From Hymenolepis diminuta (Eukaryota; Platyhelminthes; Cestoda; Cyclophyllidea; Hymenolepididae), in assembly GCA_900708905.1 (NCBI GenBank), contig CAADRB010000047.1, positions 596,225-660,224 of the forward strand: DNA of 64,000 nucleotides, read 5' to 3'. Positions 1 to 14,352 of this stretch are shown piece after piece (the first letter of the stretch is position 1; each line of letters begins with the position of its first letter). Both the position numbers and the translations under genes were made by a program. The notes beneath the pieces are model-generated. The model had not been told where the DNA came from, made no database searches, and worked only from the letters and a program-made list of their open reading frames with translations.

Positions 1-1896
1 CGGATGAATCCAATTATCAGAGCAAAGTATTGGAATGACTTTATAAGGAATTTGGAAATTATAAGCTTTATATCTCACCTCGCCCCGACAATCTATTTAC
101 TGAATCCAGTGCGACCCCATTTATTCATCGACTGAAGCATAAGCTGACTTAGCACGCGACTTATGGGGACCTGGATGCGAATTCAGTAAAAGAATAATCA
201 TGTGTACGCATGATTAACCCAATTTTTACTGCTAATCGAACTCTTGCCGTCTCAGAATGAAAAATTACATCAACGAGAGGTCAAATCGTGAGCCTAATAA
301 CTGGCAAAGCAGTAATATTCTGATCAAATTTTGCGTTCTTCCCGCTCTTTTGGAGAAGTTAATCACGAACAGGCAGCAAGTAGTCATAATGTCTCCCCGC
401 CTAATTATACACTGTCAACCAGGGCGCAACAAGAGTCCCTCTTCTCTCTCCTCCATCCCAACCCCTTACCCCTACAGAGTCTTCGGAACTTCGCTGCAGT
501 CAAGCCTACAATTATCGAATGAGTAGTATATAGTAGAGAAAGTGAGTGAGAGAGTTAAAGAGAACGAAACCCTCTTTCACTCACACACTGCTTTTTTCCG
601 TGTCTCTCTAGCTTTGTGAGTATGACAGAAAGGAGGAGAGAAATGGTGTTCCCTCAATTTTTTTGCTTTTCATCCCCCTCCACCCAAATTTGACAACCCG
701 GGTAGACTCTCTAATCAAGCACCTGCTCACCTATATCCACTCGAAACACAAAGCACGAAACACGTGGACGCTTGACAACTCGCCGAGTCTGTGTAAGAGG
801 CAAGTAAATAAATATCGGGTGATAAAAGGGTGGTGAATACGGGAAAGGGAAAGATAAAGGGGAGACGTACAGACGAATGAAAATACGGGATGGGGATGGG
901 GAGAGAAACAAAAATGACAGTTGTCACTTGTTCGAGTAGCGGGCTTTGATAATTAACTAGGCTCGCCCAAATTAATTCACTTTGACCAATAACGAGCCCC
1001 ACTGCCATTTTGGTGAAGTATACTCTCTGAACGTGTACTCAAAGATTTTATCTCTTCAGGATGACCTCAAGCTAAGCAACTCGAGTAGCCACTGGACAAC
1101 CATGTGCTTACATTTTATTACCTTAGATGCATTATTTACAGATGAATCATTTTATGGCTGAACATACGTATCCACGTACCGTGCATGAGACCAAATAATG
1201 AACTTCGTAGGGGGTCATTTGTAAGCAATAACATGACCGAATTTCTGTTATACTAGCTTGAAATTTAATTGCGACCAGGTGGAAACGTTGTCTCCGTACA
1301 TGAATGCGATTATTTTGGGTTGCTAGGAGGCTCCATTATCTTTTTAATCTGAAGATAAAACCCATGCCTGCCCGAGTCCTACAATAAGGGGAGATGGATC
1401 AAATTTGATTTATAAAGCGGTGACGAAGAAACCCCCATTTAAGAATAAAACGGCGATTTAGAGCTTTATTTGATTATAATTTTGACAAAATTTTCAGGAA
1501 GAGAATTTCAAAATTGAAAATGATATCTGCTTCTAGGCATTTTAAATCTTAAGGTAGGAATATGAATCTAGAGACCGACTCTCTGAACGGCGCTTTCGAT
1601 TTTGAATAAAAAATTGTTTACTTACGAAATTTTCAATAAAGATCAACTGTTCCAAAAACTACTGATTTCAGATGTGAGCATAGTTCTCAAATGTCCAATC
1701 GTCACTTCACTTATATTAGTTGATAACGGGGACAGAATTGTACTTTAAACAAGTTCAGGATAAGATGGGGGTTCAATCAAGTTTCCATGAGAAGCTCCCC
1801 CTTCACTCTTCGTCAACCGAGTGTCATTGTTGTCATCCCCGAATGGGCCTAGTTGTTGGGTGCGCACAGGATTTAATCACCCCCCCCCCCTTCTCC
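1..1896. other. Non-coding left edge, no gene seen
   Basis: No convincing exon. The 400-1000 stretch is GC-richer with pyrimidine/purine strand asymmetry (CTCTC and GGGAAAGGG tracts) and resembles other islands in this window, possibly regulatory or untranslated sequence. Short open frames here are low-complexity and lack recognisable domains. It ends in a run of 11 C at 1880-1890 just before an assembly gap. Confidence 0.5.
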
Positions 1897-2271
1897 NNNN
1901 NNNNNNNNNNNNNNNNNNNNNNNNNNNNNNNNNNNNNNNNNNNNNNNNNNNNNNNNNNNNNNNNNNNNNNNNNNNNNNNNNNNNNNNNNNNNNNNNNNNN
2001 NNNNNNNNNNNNNNNNNNNNNNNNNNNNNNNNNNNNNNNNNNNNNNNNNNNNNNNNNNNNNNNNNNNNNNNNNNNNNNNNNNNNNNNNNNNNNNNNNNNN
2101 NNNNNNNNNNNNNNNNNNNNNNNNNNNNNNNNNNNNNNNNNNNNNNNNNNNNNNNNNNNNNNNNNNNNNNNNNNNNNNNNNNNNNNNNNNNNNNNNNNNN
2201 NNNNNNNNNNNNNNNNNNNNNNNNNNNNNNNNNNNNNNNNNNNNNNNNNNNNNNNNNNNNNNNNNNNNNNN
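1897..2271. other. Assembly gap, 375 N
   Basis: The run of N begins six bases after a C11 homopolymer, a common sequencing stop. Apparent open frames through the gap are artefacts. Confidence 0.99.
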
Positions 2272-5200
2272 AATATAATGTTAATTAGCAGAATTATTTG
2301 CCACGTTGGCAGGTTGATCATCTCATAACCGATTCGATTTTTCATACAATCACCCATCGTTGTCGCAAATCAAGTGGAGTTTGTGATCGTAGTTGAACTC
2401 TAGTCGTCTGGGTCGCAGTGGTGGTAGTCGTTCGCTTCTCTGACACCCACTCTACTGCTTGTTACTTTCTGCTTTATGTGCCGAAAAATGTCACTTAAAT
2501 AAAATTGCAGGATTGCTCAAAGTGAGCTTGTAATCTACTTAAATATAATTATTAGTAGACCTACCTTTAATTTCCCTTTGGCAAAGTGAATCTGTGCAAT
2601 TGAGAAGATTTGAAAGTAATAATAAGTATTCATTGATAAAGTAAGTCATATTGATGCTACTAGCGAATGTGGATATAAACTCTTAAATTAGGGAAAATTA
2701 GGAGAAAATAGACTTCAGGCGTCTGACTTGTAGTCTTGAGTAGTTTTTGCCAGACAGACCAGATTTTGATCAATTTGGGAGTCATTGAATTTCACCACAA
2801 GACTATTCTTCTTGGCCTTTTTCTCTGCCGATCTTTCTCTTTTTAAGATTGGAAATATTAAATGTATTAGAATTCCCTGTATGCACAAAACAGTCAGCTC
2901 TATAACCTTTCGAGCACTTTCTACATTATTGCTTCACAACTTTAGTGTTATTAGAAAAATGTTAATAACATGTAATATAATTTGTATAAACTTTGGCGGT
3001 TAGTTACCAATTGGGCAAGGCTCCTTGTGGGCTTTAGAATTCATGCCAAATCCGAGGGTCATTGCTTTAGTTGACTACAGTTGTAGAGACAGCAGATTTT
3101 CCCGGTTAATTATCACGTGCACATTTCCAGACACAAAGCACTAGATGCAATCAAATTTGGTTTTATTTTGGATTTACCTTCTCAACTTCACCCCTTTCGA
3201 AATGTCAGAATTATCAAGGGAAGGCAGAAAAATAACCACAGTATTCATGAAAGTTGGCAATAAAATGGTTTGCGCACAAATTGCGAGGATCTAAATCAAG
3301 AGAATTTTTAATGACTTCTGATACAAACTTAAGTGGTGTAAGGGCAAAAATGTATGCATATTTGCTTTAGAAGGAACAAGAGATTGGGGCTTTATATTAC
3401 TGCCCAGTAGTATTGAAGAAAAGTGTTTTTCCGTCCTGTATAAGATTTCTGATTGAGAGAGTTAAAATATCTCTAATCTCGTTAATGTACGACAAGGGGG
3501 TTGACAGATTTCGCGTTCGCCGTTTATTGCTAAAAAATAACCAATTGACAATTAGGGCTCGCAGAGGCATGAGTCAGTGTGTACGTACTACAAACTTGCA
3601 TGACCATGGTGATCAAATAATACTGTCGTATAATCTGTTATAGTGTCTTGAGTAGTATAAGATTCTTTGGGCAATTTCAATTAGAGCATCATATTATATT
3701 CGTTCTATATTTGTAAAACATATATCATTGAATAATTTTCTTTTTATATTAGCAAATAACTCTCCATATTGATCATTATTGACTAATATAATTGAGAATT
3801 CTAATCATTGGTCAGTAGTTGACATATTTCGATCTCATGATCCCCGACTTAGTAGATGCTTACAAATATAAACGAATAAAAACTGTTCAAAGTACCTAAG
3901 TGATTTTATTGAACAATAAAAACTGGAATACAATCCCTGGAAAAATGTTCAGATGGATGAAATATGTGAAATTCCTTTCTACTGCAACTCCATCCAACAT
4001 CAAAGAAGACCGACATCGATAAAATCAGTAAAAAATGAGCAGAAGGAGGCACAAATATTATCCTATAGTAAATTACCAGTTAACAATTCCCAGATGTTAT
4101 GAACAAGTAAAGAACGACTACCATTAAGACACGAATGTAATTTTTGTTGAATGAAAATTATCAACCAAAACATATCTGCTGATAGAAGTGGAACAAAGGT
4201 ATCTAAAACGAAGTCCTTCTACGCAAAAAATGTGCTCTACTGTAATTGTTATACTCTGTAAACTCACATGCGCCCTTCAAAGAACAAATATGTTGTGAAC
4301 ATTTGGAGCCATATCTTTTTATCTCCCGCTGGAAGATTGGCACTTCAGGGCACATTTCATTAGTGGTATATTAAGAAACTATTTTTAGAAATATTGATGA
4401 AATTATAAAATCTAGTCCATACTTATAGTATCTTGGCTAGTAGAGGACTGTATGATCAGTCGTATAAATAATCCAGTTGGTCACTAAGCTCTGGTCATTG
4501 CGGATATGAAGAAATTAAGAAATACAAGTAATTACTTCAATCTACGTGTGAGACTACCTAATATGGTGTCTTATCAATATCTCCTGTAGGAGAAGATAGA
4601 ATAGAAAAGAAACAAAGGCTATTAAGTCCATTTGATCAACGTAGTGATTATTTAGCGTGAGTATTATGAATATTGATAAGGACATATCTATGTAAGGCTT
4701 TACATATTACAGTTACCAAATGGAGCAATAGACGAAATATGAAGTTTTCTTTCCTGAAAAATGGAGATATTTCTGGAGCCTGAATTGCAATTTGCGCCCT
4801 TTTATCCTTGAGCACCTTCAGAATACTAAGAGGGTTTAATTCCGTCGTAGACTAACTTCCAAGACAATAGCGGTTCAGTTGTACGAAGCTGATGAACGGA
4901 GATTTGAATTCTTTCGATGTTCCACGGCCGGAATTTTGCAATTAAGCTAGAATTCGTTGATGGTAGAAGAAAGTTAACATGTGAAATTGTGCAAGGTGAA
5001 AGAATGGGTGATTGCACCACTCCTAATCATAAGGCAAACGAGAAGAATGCCATTTCGAATTTGTCGGAATTCATCATTTTCAATGATGCTATTTTTCTGT
5101 TACATCATAACAGGATGGCCTAAAATGCTATTGAATTAGCTTTTAGTCACAAACTTGGATGATACATACATCCTGTACCAAATTAGAATTTTACCTTAGA

Positions 5201-5483
5201 ATGAATAATAAACTCACGCCAACAGGCAGGGCGGATTCGATTCACTGAAGAAGGAGAGTAATTTTGACGTGGTCATTCGTGTTTTGAGATAGAAAGGACA
5301 AAGTAGGGGAGTGGAGGGAATTGAGTAGAAAGGTGTATCTGTCCCTCGATGGGTGAATAATGCATAGCCAAGGGGTTAATCAAAGCGAGGGCTTTTAATT
5401 AGGCCCGCGACTCTTCTCTCAACGCCTCATCGGTTGCGTGCATCGGTCCTTCTCTACTCGAAGCAAGCTCATCCATTATGAAT

Positions 5484-5499
5484 GAGAGAGAGAGAGAGG
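5484..5499. repeat. (GA)n microsatellite
   Basis: Eight GA dinucleotides in a purine-rich tract that continues imperfectly to about 5575. Confidence 0.9.
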
Positions 5500-6289
5500 G
5501 AGTTGAAGTAAAAAAGAAGTAGTACCACTTTCGTAAAGCTGATAGAGAGACACACCGAGTGAGAGAGAGGGGGTATATTACAGACACGTGGCCCCCAGCA
5601 CTTGATAGAAAAACAGTCCGCCCGAGCAGAAATCTGGGAGCCTTAATGGGTCTCCGTCTTCACGTGTCACGCAGACTACTCACTGTTGCATTAAGATGCC
5701 ACATTAGTACCCTCGTTTCAATCAACAAAAGAGAAACAGGTGAGCACAATATTTTGCCCTGTCGAGTCGTCGATCGATAATTTGTCTAACACAAAGTGCT
5801 TTCAAAATCACAGCACTTTCTCTTTACCAGTTCACTAATCGATAAATCAATACGGCGTCATACTTGCTCAAGTTATTATTTATCTTCGAACAGATCATCT
5901 TCCCTGAAACCAGCAAATTTAACAGGTTTTTGTTTGAATAAATCGCCTTTGTATTTATAAACTCTTTAAATTTCAACTTAAGAGTGGTGGATTTACAAAA
6001 TTTATAACCATATTGATTTAACAGCATTTGTGATACATTCCCATCGTTGAAGTGTTTTGAGGTCAATTAATAAACAAGTGGGGTCAGGAAGTGGAATTGT
6101 TTATATCCCCTTTTACGGATGAATAAGTTAGTAATTAGATTTAATTAAAAAAGCAAAGCGCGCGAAGCATAGCCGCTGATTTGACCCGTGGCTCATTAAA
6201 TATTCAATTCAGTAATTTCGAAATTATGCGAGGAAAATTAAACTACAAAAATACTACTATAATTAATATGTTTATGTAAATTGATGTCA

Positions 6290-6309
6290 TATATGTATAT
6301 ATACATATA
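6290..6309. repeat. 20-nt perfect AT palindrome
   Basis: The sequence TATATGTATATATACATATA equals its own reverse complement. It can form a hairpin or cruciform, but it is low-complexity and may be a chance product of AT-rich DNA. Confidence 0.8.
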
Positions 6310-8359
6310 ATTTAGTGCAGTATTAATAATAAATAAATGACAAATATTACTCCATTTCGACAACTATCCTTCTGTAATGTTTTCTTAATACTGTTCAGTA
6401 TTTCAGATGAAATTGTCTCCCCATTTGAATACATCTTTTGTGTATCATTATTGGAGATGCAAAACCATCTGTACCTCAAAATAGGTGAAACGACCAAATT
6501 ACAGGTTGTTAATTTGATATTAAATTATTTCAATAAAATTAGATGCTTGCAACTATGAATTAATTAGACTTCACCGAAGGTAATGCTGATTTATAGATCT
6601 GTAGAATTTAGCCATGTTAAATTTCGGATTCTGGATTAAAAGGCCTAATCTGTTATCCTCATTCGTCACCACTGGTTCCGTATTCAATCGACCTTCAGAG
6701 TTAATTGAAGTTAACTTTCTCCACTACTGATAAGATTTTATGAAAATATTCCCCCTCTAACAGTAGCAACAAGTAGATTGTTTTCATAGTTTAGCCATGA
6801 AGAACAGTATTCTTCTCACTTTCTTAAAACCTCTCATTTAAAAAAATCCCTTACAAAAGTTGCCATTTGACCTTCGCATTTTCTTTTTACCGGCCCATGT
6901 AGAGTGAACAGGCAAAGACATTGTAATGTTCAAGTAAGACATGCAAAATATACCTTAAAACATAAAAAGCCCAAGGTCAATTTACGCCAATAATAAGGGC
7001 AAGATATCGGTTGCATTATAAATTGGTTTGTTGCTTATTCTTTTAAATAACATTACATTAAATATGAAAATAGAACCCAATCATAGACAATATAAACTAG
7101 AATTCATCTTTCAGTTTCTTCTAGAATCTGTACCTGGTTTGATTAGTACTTGATAGTGATCGGTAGTGATTCCATCCAGAATTAATCACAGATGAAAAAG
7201 TAAATAGTTCCTCAACCAGAAGTTGGGGATTTACATGCCGTGAAAGTTTGGATTTCCACTGAGAAATTGAGTCCGTATCAGTCTGTAATCTACATGCCAA
7301 GAAAGGTATTATGATACCCCACAGTTTTATTCAGCTACCCTCAAGAGGCACCAAAATGACAGGGTTGAACAGATAGCCTGTTTATCCGCAATTATCTATA
7401 ACAGGTGTCCAAAATTAAACACTGAAATAATTATTATAATTAATATCAACACAAGCTCTAATTGAGGCTCACATAACACTGCTAAAATGTTCTGCGAGTC
7501 AGGATTCGATTTTTAATCACTACTTATATCATCCCATTCTTAATTGGATAGTACGATTGACTAATGCGCTCCATGCATTTCCGTATGAGTGCAATGAATT
7601 CCAAACGTAGAGATTCAAGAGCATTCTATCCGTGATATGTTCGTGAATACTTGACGTTATCAAATCATTCTTTTACGTCAATACAATCACTCAGTATATT
7701 CATTGGAATTATTTCAGATCTATCCAACTTCCTGTCTCATACGTCGAGACAAAATACAACTGCTGAATTTGAGAAAATATATCCGGGACGGAATATTTAA
7801 ATGATACTGAGCGCCGTTGGCATGGCGTCAAAATAAGATCTGTTAATAGAGGTTGTGGACTCGACAGCCAGAGGGGCAGTGGCGTGTGAATTTCTCACTA
7901 AAGAGGCTTCCATATGCTATTCTAAGAGAAGTATTTAAAAATTTTCCTCTCACTGAACTTGAGGACTTTTATAAAATTGTTGTTCAAATATATCTCCTGA
8001 TTTTCACGCGCAATCGAACTATAATCAAACTGGAGTGCAACATAATCTTATAAATATAAGAAAATTACTTTTCCATCCCTTGGTGTGAGAAGGCGATGAA
8101 GATAGGATTAATTATCACTAAGCGTCGGCTAACTGCTACAGATAAGATAAGACAAGAATTGGAAACCTCCCTCCTGCCTGGAGCTTAATAAACAAACGCA
8201 TTCACAGATTTCATATTTCAAGCTGTTATACGTTGACACTGTAAAATTTACAATTAGGCAAACTGGTTGCTGATTTAATACATTAATACACTATTTATCG
8301 GAACATCACAAGAAAATTACTTGATTTTAAGAATATTAAAAGTTAGGTGGTTCTAAGTC

Positions 8360-9500
8360 TAGTAACCACCGGGAGGCTTAAATTCTCTTTCTCATGCTTG
8401 AAAAGGCCTAGAATCAGAAACGTGCAGTTTTGAGCAAAGCGGAAGGAAGTGCGATGAATTTCGTCGGACCCATTAGTAACAGTGTGGCTGGACCCCACAT
8501 TAAGTGCTTTGGGCAGAGCTTAAGCTCTGCTCTTATGCCATTTCCGCATTCTCCATTTGGGTAAAATCGAATGGTTTCGCTCCCTCTCACTCTTGTTTAA
8601 TTCCTTCCTGTTTGCTAGCAGCAGACGTGTAAAATCATTCGTGGTGAGGAGAAAAATGGAGGGGTGGCAAGTTACCTATCATACTTCCCTCATACTCCAC
8701 TCTCGACAAACTTCCGGCCACCTTATATTGAGGGATTGAAGCAGGCAGTAGGTTGGTTAAGTCCAACTCCTCCTCATCCTGCATCTATCACCCATACACA
8801 CACCCCTTATCTCATAGGCAGGTGAGCTCTGGTTGCAGGATAACGTAAGTATGCGTATAATGTACTATTTGTGGTCACATCCTGCCTGCAGCTTGTGCAT
8901 AGAGGGAGAGAGCAGTATTCCCTCATTCACCACTCAGTAAAAAGTTACAGTTCGGAGTAGAGGCGAGCATGAACACAGATATGCTACATCTGCCCCTCAT
9001 TGTCTTCTCGCCCTCCCCTTTCCGCTGCGCACATATCTGAAAGCGGGCGTTCCCGGAAGTCAATTCCCCTCTCATATCTACCACCGGTATCTGCCTATAT
9101 CTACCTATCCATTCCCTCTCATTCGTCTCTCTTCTCGAGTTTGAGAGGGGAGGGGAATTAACCGGATATCGTGAGTACAACTGCTCACCCACTATCAGAG
9201 AAGAGGGGTGAGATGTAGTACCCATAAGTATCAGAAGCAGCAGGGAACGGATACAGTTGCTAACGGAAATGACTACACTGCATAGTGGCGACGCAGAAAA
9301 GGGTGGGGAAGGGTGAGAGTAGATTTATCAGGCAGTTCGGTCCACTGCGTGATGATAACTTGTCAGTCGAGGAGGTGGTGCGGGTGGTGGTGAAAATATG
9401 ATGACGTTGTTCAGAATGAGGAGAACAGTCACAGATTTAGGCTACAGGAAATCCGCCCCTCTACTCCAAATCGGTAGCGCTTGAAAATCGAATTCTCAAG
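8360..9500. other. GC-richer island with strong splice-donor-like sites
   Basis: This block stands out from its AT-rich surroundings. It is CpG-bearing and has strand-asymmetric CT and GA tracts. On the plus strand, GTAAGTATG at 8845 and GTGAGTAC at 9169 match consensus donors, so it could hold untranslated first exons or a non-coding transcript. Open frames inside (for example minus 8923-9225) show no recognisable domain. Confidence 0.35.
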
Positions 9501-12500
9501 CCCTCATTTACAAACTCAAATTACCCAACCGGAAAATGAACACATACAAAAATCATATTTACCATTCGTTTAATTAATTACCTTAAAAGGAGATTAAATT
9601 TCATAATAATTTAAACGGTCTTTTTTAAGGCTAGTGTAAACTAGAAGGGGGCGGTCGAACTAATGAGACTATGAACCTGAACTTAAACTCAAAATAAAAT
9701 CAACTGTCTAATTGCAAATAATTTTATAGAATTGTTAAATCGAGAGTTAAGTAAATGCTTTTTTTAAAATACAACTCGAAAACGACTAATTTAATTATCC
9801 CGGGAAGATTTTCATTGATTAAATGACATAGAAGTATAAAATCGCTATTTTAATTGATTAAACCCCAACAGAATCTATACATTTTCTATTAATTTTGTTT
9901 GAAAAGGGAAAATAAATGGCTTTTTACTTAAGTTTTGCATCTCAATAGTCATTTTTGTCAATTTGAACCATATTCCATATGGATCATCCATTAATATCTA
10001 ATCATTGCCTTCTCATTCCTAAGATATCTTAGAAATTTGCCTTTCGAGCCTAAAAATTGATGGAAGAAAAGAAGCATCCCAGGCGTACTCATAATCAAGA
10101 TGGGTTATGGAAGTTCGATTTGGAGATAAATGTACACGAGCTAGTGGACTTTTCATAAAAGATATTCAGCTCAAAAACATACCGAGGCATTCATTAGCAT
10201 ATCATTCTTATTATGTATTTGTTAAGCCATGAACTCTATCAATCAACATAGAATACTCCAAATACCAAAAATGCCTCATATTTTAATTAAATTCTTTAAA
10301 ATAAATTTATTAGTAGCATGCGAATTGAGTAAACTGTCCAAAATTGGTTCAAATCTAATTATTGACGTCCAAATGACAGTAGTTGAGACATAGATTGGGG
10401 ACAAAGTGTGACGGATGCCAGTCTGACAGCTTCAAACTTCAATCGATCAGTCTAAATAGACAGGGGATGATGTCATACCCATCGTCATGATTCGTTTCAG
10501 TCATTCACGGATCAGCTTTAACATGTCTGAAAACAGTTAGCATAGTTCCAGTATGACAATTAATTTGAGCACCTATCCCTATTCTTAAACTGTGATGTTC
10601 CCTCTTTTTGTCCGTAATCCTCCTTCAAAATTTAAAGTACGTGCCTGAAATGTGAATGATTAATTTAAATAACGCACTAGTAAACCGATTCCTGCTCACC
10701 AATCTATCCCATCGGAGTTAAGAAGAGGAATAGAAATAAGAACCTTGATCAAGTAATCTCTCAGGCGTTTCACCACAGATTACTAATATTTTAAATAGCT
10801 TTCTGGTTGGAATTAGAGGAAATTTGATGTAACTCAAGTTATTAATCGTGGATATTAATGAAACTCCCAGGCCCATTTTATGGAAGATTTTTCCAACCAT
10901 CATCTTGGAAATAAGAGTACCAACATAGAGCCTAATCGGTGCGAAACACGAATTCTGTTAGCTCTATACTATTCGAATTTAGCTAGTGAGACTGACCGTT
11001 CCGAGTTTTCACCGATTGGCTGCACCGAATCGCATTAATTTAATTTCAAACCTCTTCAAATTTTACTGATCCATGCTACGAAAGGACATATTAATCTACA
11101 CAGTTTCGAACTTTTGGGTTTGCCATCCTTTGAGTTTGAATAGCAATCGCTATTATAGTAAATGATAAGCTATGTGAATGCTACTTCTTTTGTCTCCACG
11201 AAAGAGTTCCATTTATAACATCTTTCCTTCATATTCAGTCTGTCACATGATTGTAATTTAAAGAAGGATCTCAAAACTAGTTCCTTTCGCTATATTTATT
11301 TAGCCCCATCTTAACATTATACCGAAGTTATTACTTGCAAAATCTTTCACATAAACGAACCCAAATTTTAACTTCAATTTTAGAAAAATAATAAACATTC
11401 GCCATACTAAATAAAAAATAACCCGAATCGGAGGACAATTACCATCTTTAAATAACCGCTCTGAAAATATTAATGGGATTATTCCAATAATCTTACTATT
11501 TTTAAAAGTATATTCAAATAGATCTTTCTTCTGTCATATAATTACAATTTTAATAGCCGTACTCCCTGCCCCCCTGACTCATAGGTCTACTCAGTGTCAA
11601 TGAATTGCATGCCTTTCGATTCATATCTATAAACTAAATGCCAATTAGTAAAGAACGCGAATTTGATCAAATGCCTGTTTATCACAATCGGGATCGTCCT
11701 CGCTTGGTACTGACGCCTCACCCTTTTCTCTCAATTCATCTTCCTCTACTTCATACTTTCTCCCCTCACTCATTCCCATTGTCTAATACATATTTGATCG
11801 GATCAGAGCTACTTTGCCTTTTAAAGTTTCACACACCCTTATAACACTTGAAGGAGGTTTTAGTTTATTTACAATAATTCTCCGCAAAGTAAATTCAAAT
11901 TTTCATATTTTCATAAGGTTTTCAATTGACATATTAAGATTCTAATTTTCTTTATGTAAAATAAAGATTAAAGCAAATTAGCAAAATTTTATTAACAAAA
12001 CTTTTGAACTTGTATGAGCTGATAAATCGAACAGGCCTAATCGCCCTTTTCTAAGCTGTTAATGAACTATTTTGATCATTAACAAATAATATTAACAAAT
12101 AGGCAACCCTGACATTTTCTTTTGATCGATTTTAATACTTTCTGACTAATTTTTTTTCCAAGTTTTGGGATTCCTACAAACTCCAGCTACGATCAAAATT
12201 TAAGAGGACTTACTTACTGAGGGATGCTCTAATTAAAAATATAATTTTGGACTGTACATGCTAATTATTCCTTTATTATAGCCTACAAGGCGGTGACCAG
12301 AAGTGGTCAGAATAGTAGTTAAATTCTTCCCCCCATTTTCGAAGTCGAAGGGATATGACCTCAAGTTCGTAACGGTCCGATGTTCTCTGCTTTCGCAGTT
12401 AATTATAACCTGAGTAACTGGTCATCCCATAAATAGTTTTAGCCTGTTTCATAGAGAAGAAATGAAGATCAACTAACCACAGCCACCTTGTTGTTCCTTT

Positions 12501-13010
12501 TGCCAACTAACATCGACATTTCATTTCGAGTGGCTTTCAAATTTTAGCGTGATCGAGATCTGTGTTCTGATATCCGACATAGGGGAAACACAACTCGAAA
12601 TCCAATAGGTGAAATTTATCTTTGAGCTCCGATTCCTAATAAACTGGAGGGCGATTCACATAATCTGCTTTTGACTGATAGTCTTGGGATATGTAAGTTA
12701 AATGGTGAGAGATACCCCTACCCCATTTTAAAATCTTGTAAGATTCTAGATGTACGCTTTACTTAGCAGTTATATAAATTATAACGGACTTGTGGAATGG
12801 TTTATGGAATAGTCTGACTCATCCAACTCTCGTAATCGAAAATGTAATCAAACCGCCAGATCATCTACCAATGCTTCTGCCGATTTCTGAATGGTGTTTG
12901 TAGAGTAAGCTTAATTCGATTTAGGATTTTGACCAGCTTAAATAAGAAGGCAATGTTCGGAAATTGATTTAGCAGACAGTAAAACCATTACTTAGAGTAT
13001 AAAATGTTTG

Positions 13011-13023
13011 CTCTCTCTCTCTC
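13011..13023. repeat. (CT)n microsatellite
   Basis: Six and a half CT units in AT-rich sequence. Confidence 0.85.
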
Positions 13024-14332
13024 CTTAATTACGATTCACAAGACAGTGACGAGTTACGAATAGTGAAGTATTTGTTAAAATCTCCCCTTCGTTTATTGAA
13101 GTCCAAAGAATATGACCTAATTTCAGTATTGCAACCTCAAAAAACGTGTCCTCAAGTTAGAAATACCCTGATGTCCCTCTTAGATGCATTTAATTAAAAC
13201 TTATTCCCTACATTTGAACAGCTCGACTTACTTCGTGATGGGAAGTGAAGAAAGAACATAATCAAATACGAGCAAGTTCAAAAGTTGTTTGTAAGAAGGA
13301 AATTCACCTTTACTAACACCAAATTGGGAACAGGAGCGAATCGGGAGTATTGGCGACCTAATACGGCTCCGAGTAACGATTATAAAATGAGAAATTTGTG
13401 ATATTGTCAAATACACTTGCAACAGCTTTTGACTACCCTCACTTTTATGCAAATTTTCTCCTCATAAACCTTTTTTTTTCGGCAAAACACAATTAAAAGA
13501 TGCCATTAAATACTTCTCCTATTCACAATACGGCAAATACAAGATTCGGATGGGGAAATTTTTTGCTGAAAACGACTGACTTCCTGTCATGGATTTTTGG
13601 AGTCTGTGAATACATTTATTGAAAAATGATTATTTCTGATATTTTATTTCAAGCTGACATTATTACCTTTCATGGAATTCATCATTTGGTGGTTATTGTT
13701 GTCCTTCAAAATGTCGCAACTCTTGTAACCTTTTGTTATTAGCATCACGTTATATGCCAATATTTCATTTATTCAAAAACCAGTATGGCAAGCATAATAA
13801 TAGGGGAAGGAGTTATGATTTTGAAATATAAATATTGAATCCAACAACTAATTCTCTTCCTTTTATGGTCGAATAACAGCGGCAGTTATATTAAATGTAT
13901 AATTTGAAAATTTATTCATATTTTATTCCCATTAAGCTATTATCAATTCACTTATTTTATTATGTTTGCCTTTTTAGTATTTATCAAATGCCTAATTCTT
14001 ATTCAAGGACAGTCATACAGCCCTCACTGCTCCGAAATGTTTCATTGTTACACTGAGAGTAAGGAGATACAAAGGAACCGAATCGCGAGTAAGAGATGAA
14101 AGAGGAGGGATAGGGTTGGGCTTCACGAGCTCCGTTTTGGTTCCCATCCCGCCCTTTCTAAAAAGGATATTTCCCATCACCATCTCAGTGGAACTAGCAA
14201 GCGCTTCTGTTTGATGATGAGGATAAAATGCAAAAATAGGGGAGAGAAATGAGTATGGACCCTTAACAGACATATAATAGCTTCTTTTCCTGATAGCCGA
14301 CAGTTCTCACTGTATTTTTTCAATGTATATGC

Positions 14333-14352
14333 ATTAATTAATTAATTAATTA
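14333..14352. repeat. (ATTA)n microsatellite
   Basis: Five tandem ATTA units. Confidence 0.85.

Larger units (their letters stand above)
2272..8359. other. AT-rich intergenic, no gene seen
   Basis: No exon chain is supported. It includes a GA microsatellite inside a GC-richer island (about 5.2-5.75 kb) and an AT palindrome near 6.3 kb. The short open frames on both strands around 4826-5123 (for example plus strand 4917-5123) have fairly protein-like composition but overlap each other and lack splice support. Confidence 0.4.

Noticed and set aside
1720..2357. Open frames across the first gap
   Set aside because: Most of their length is N; the flanking codons show no domain.
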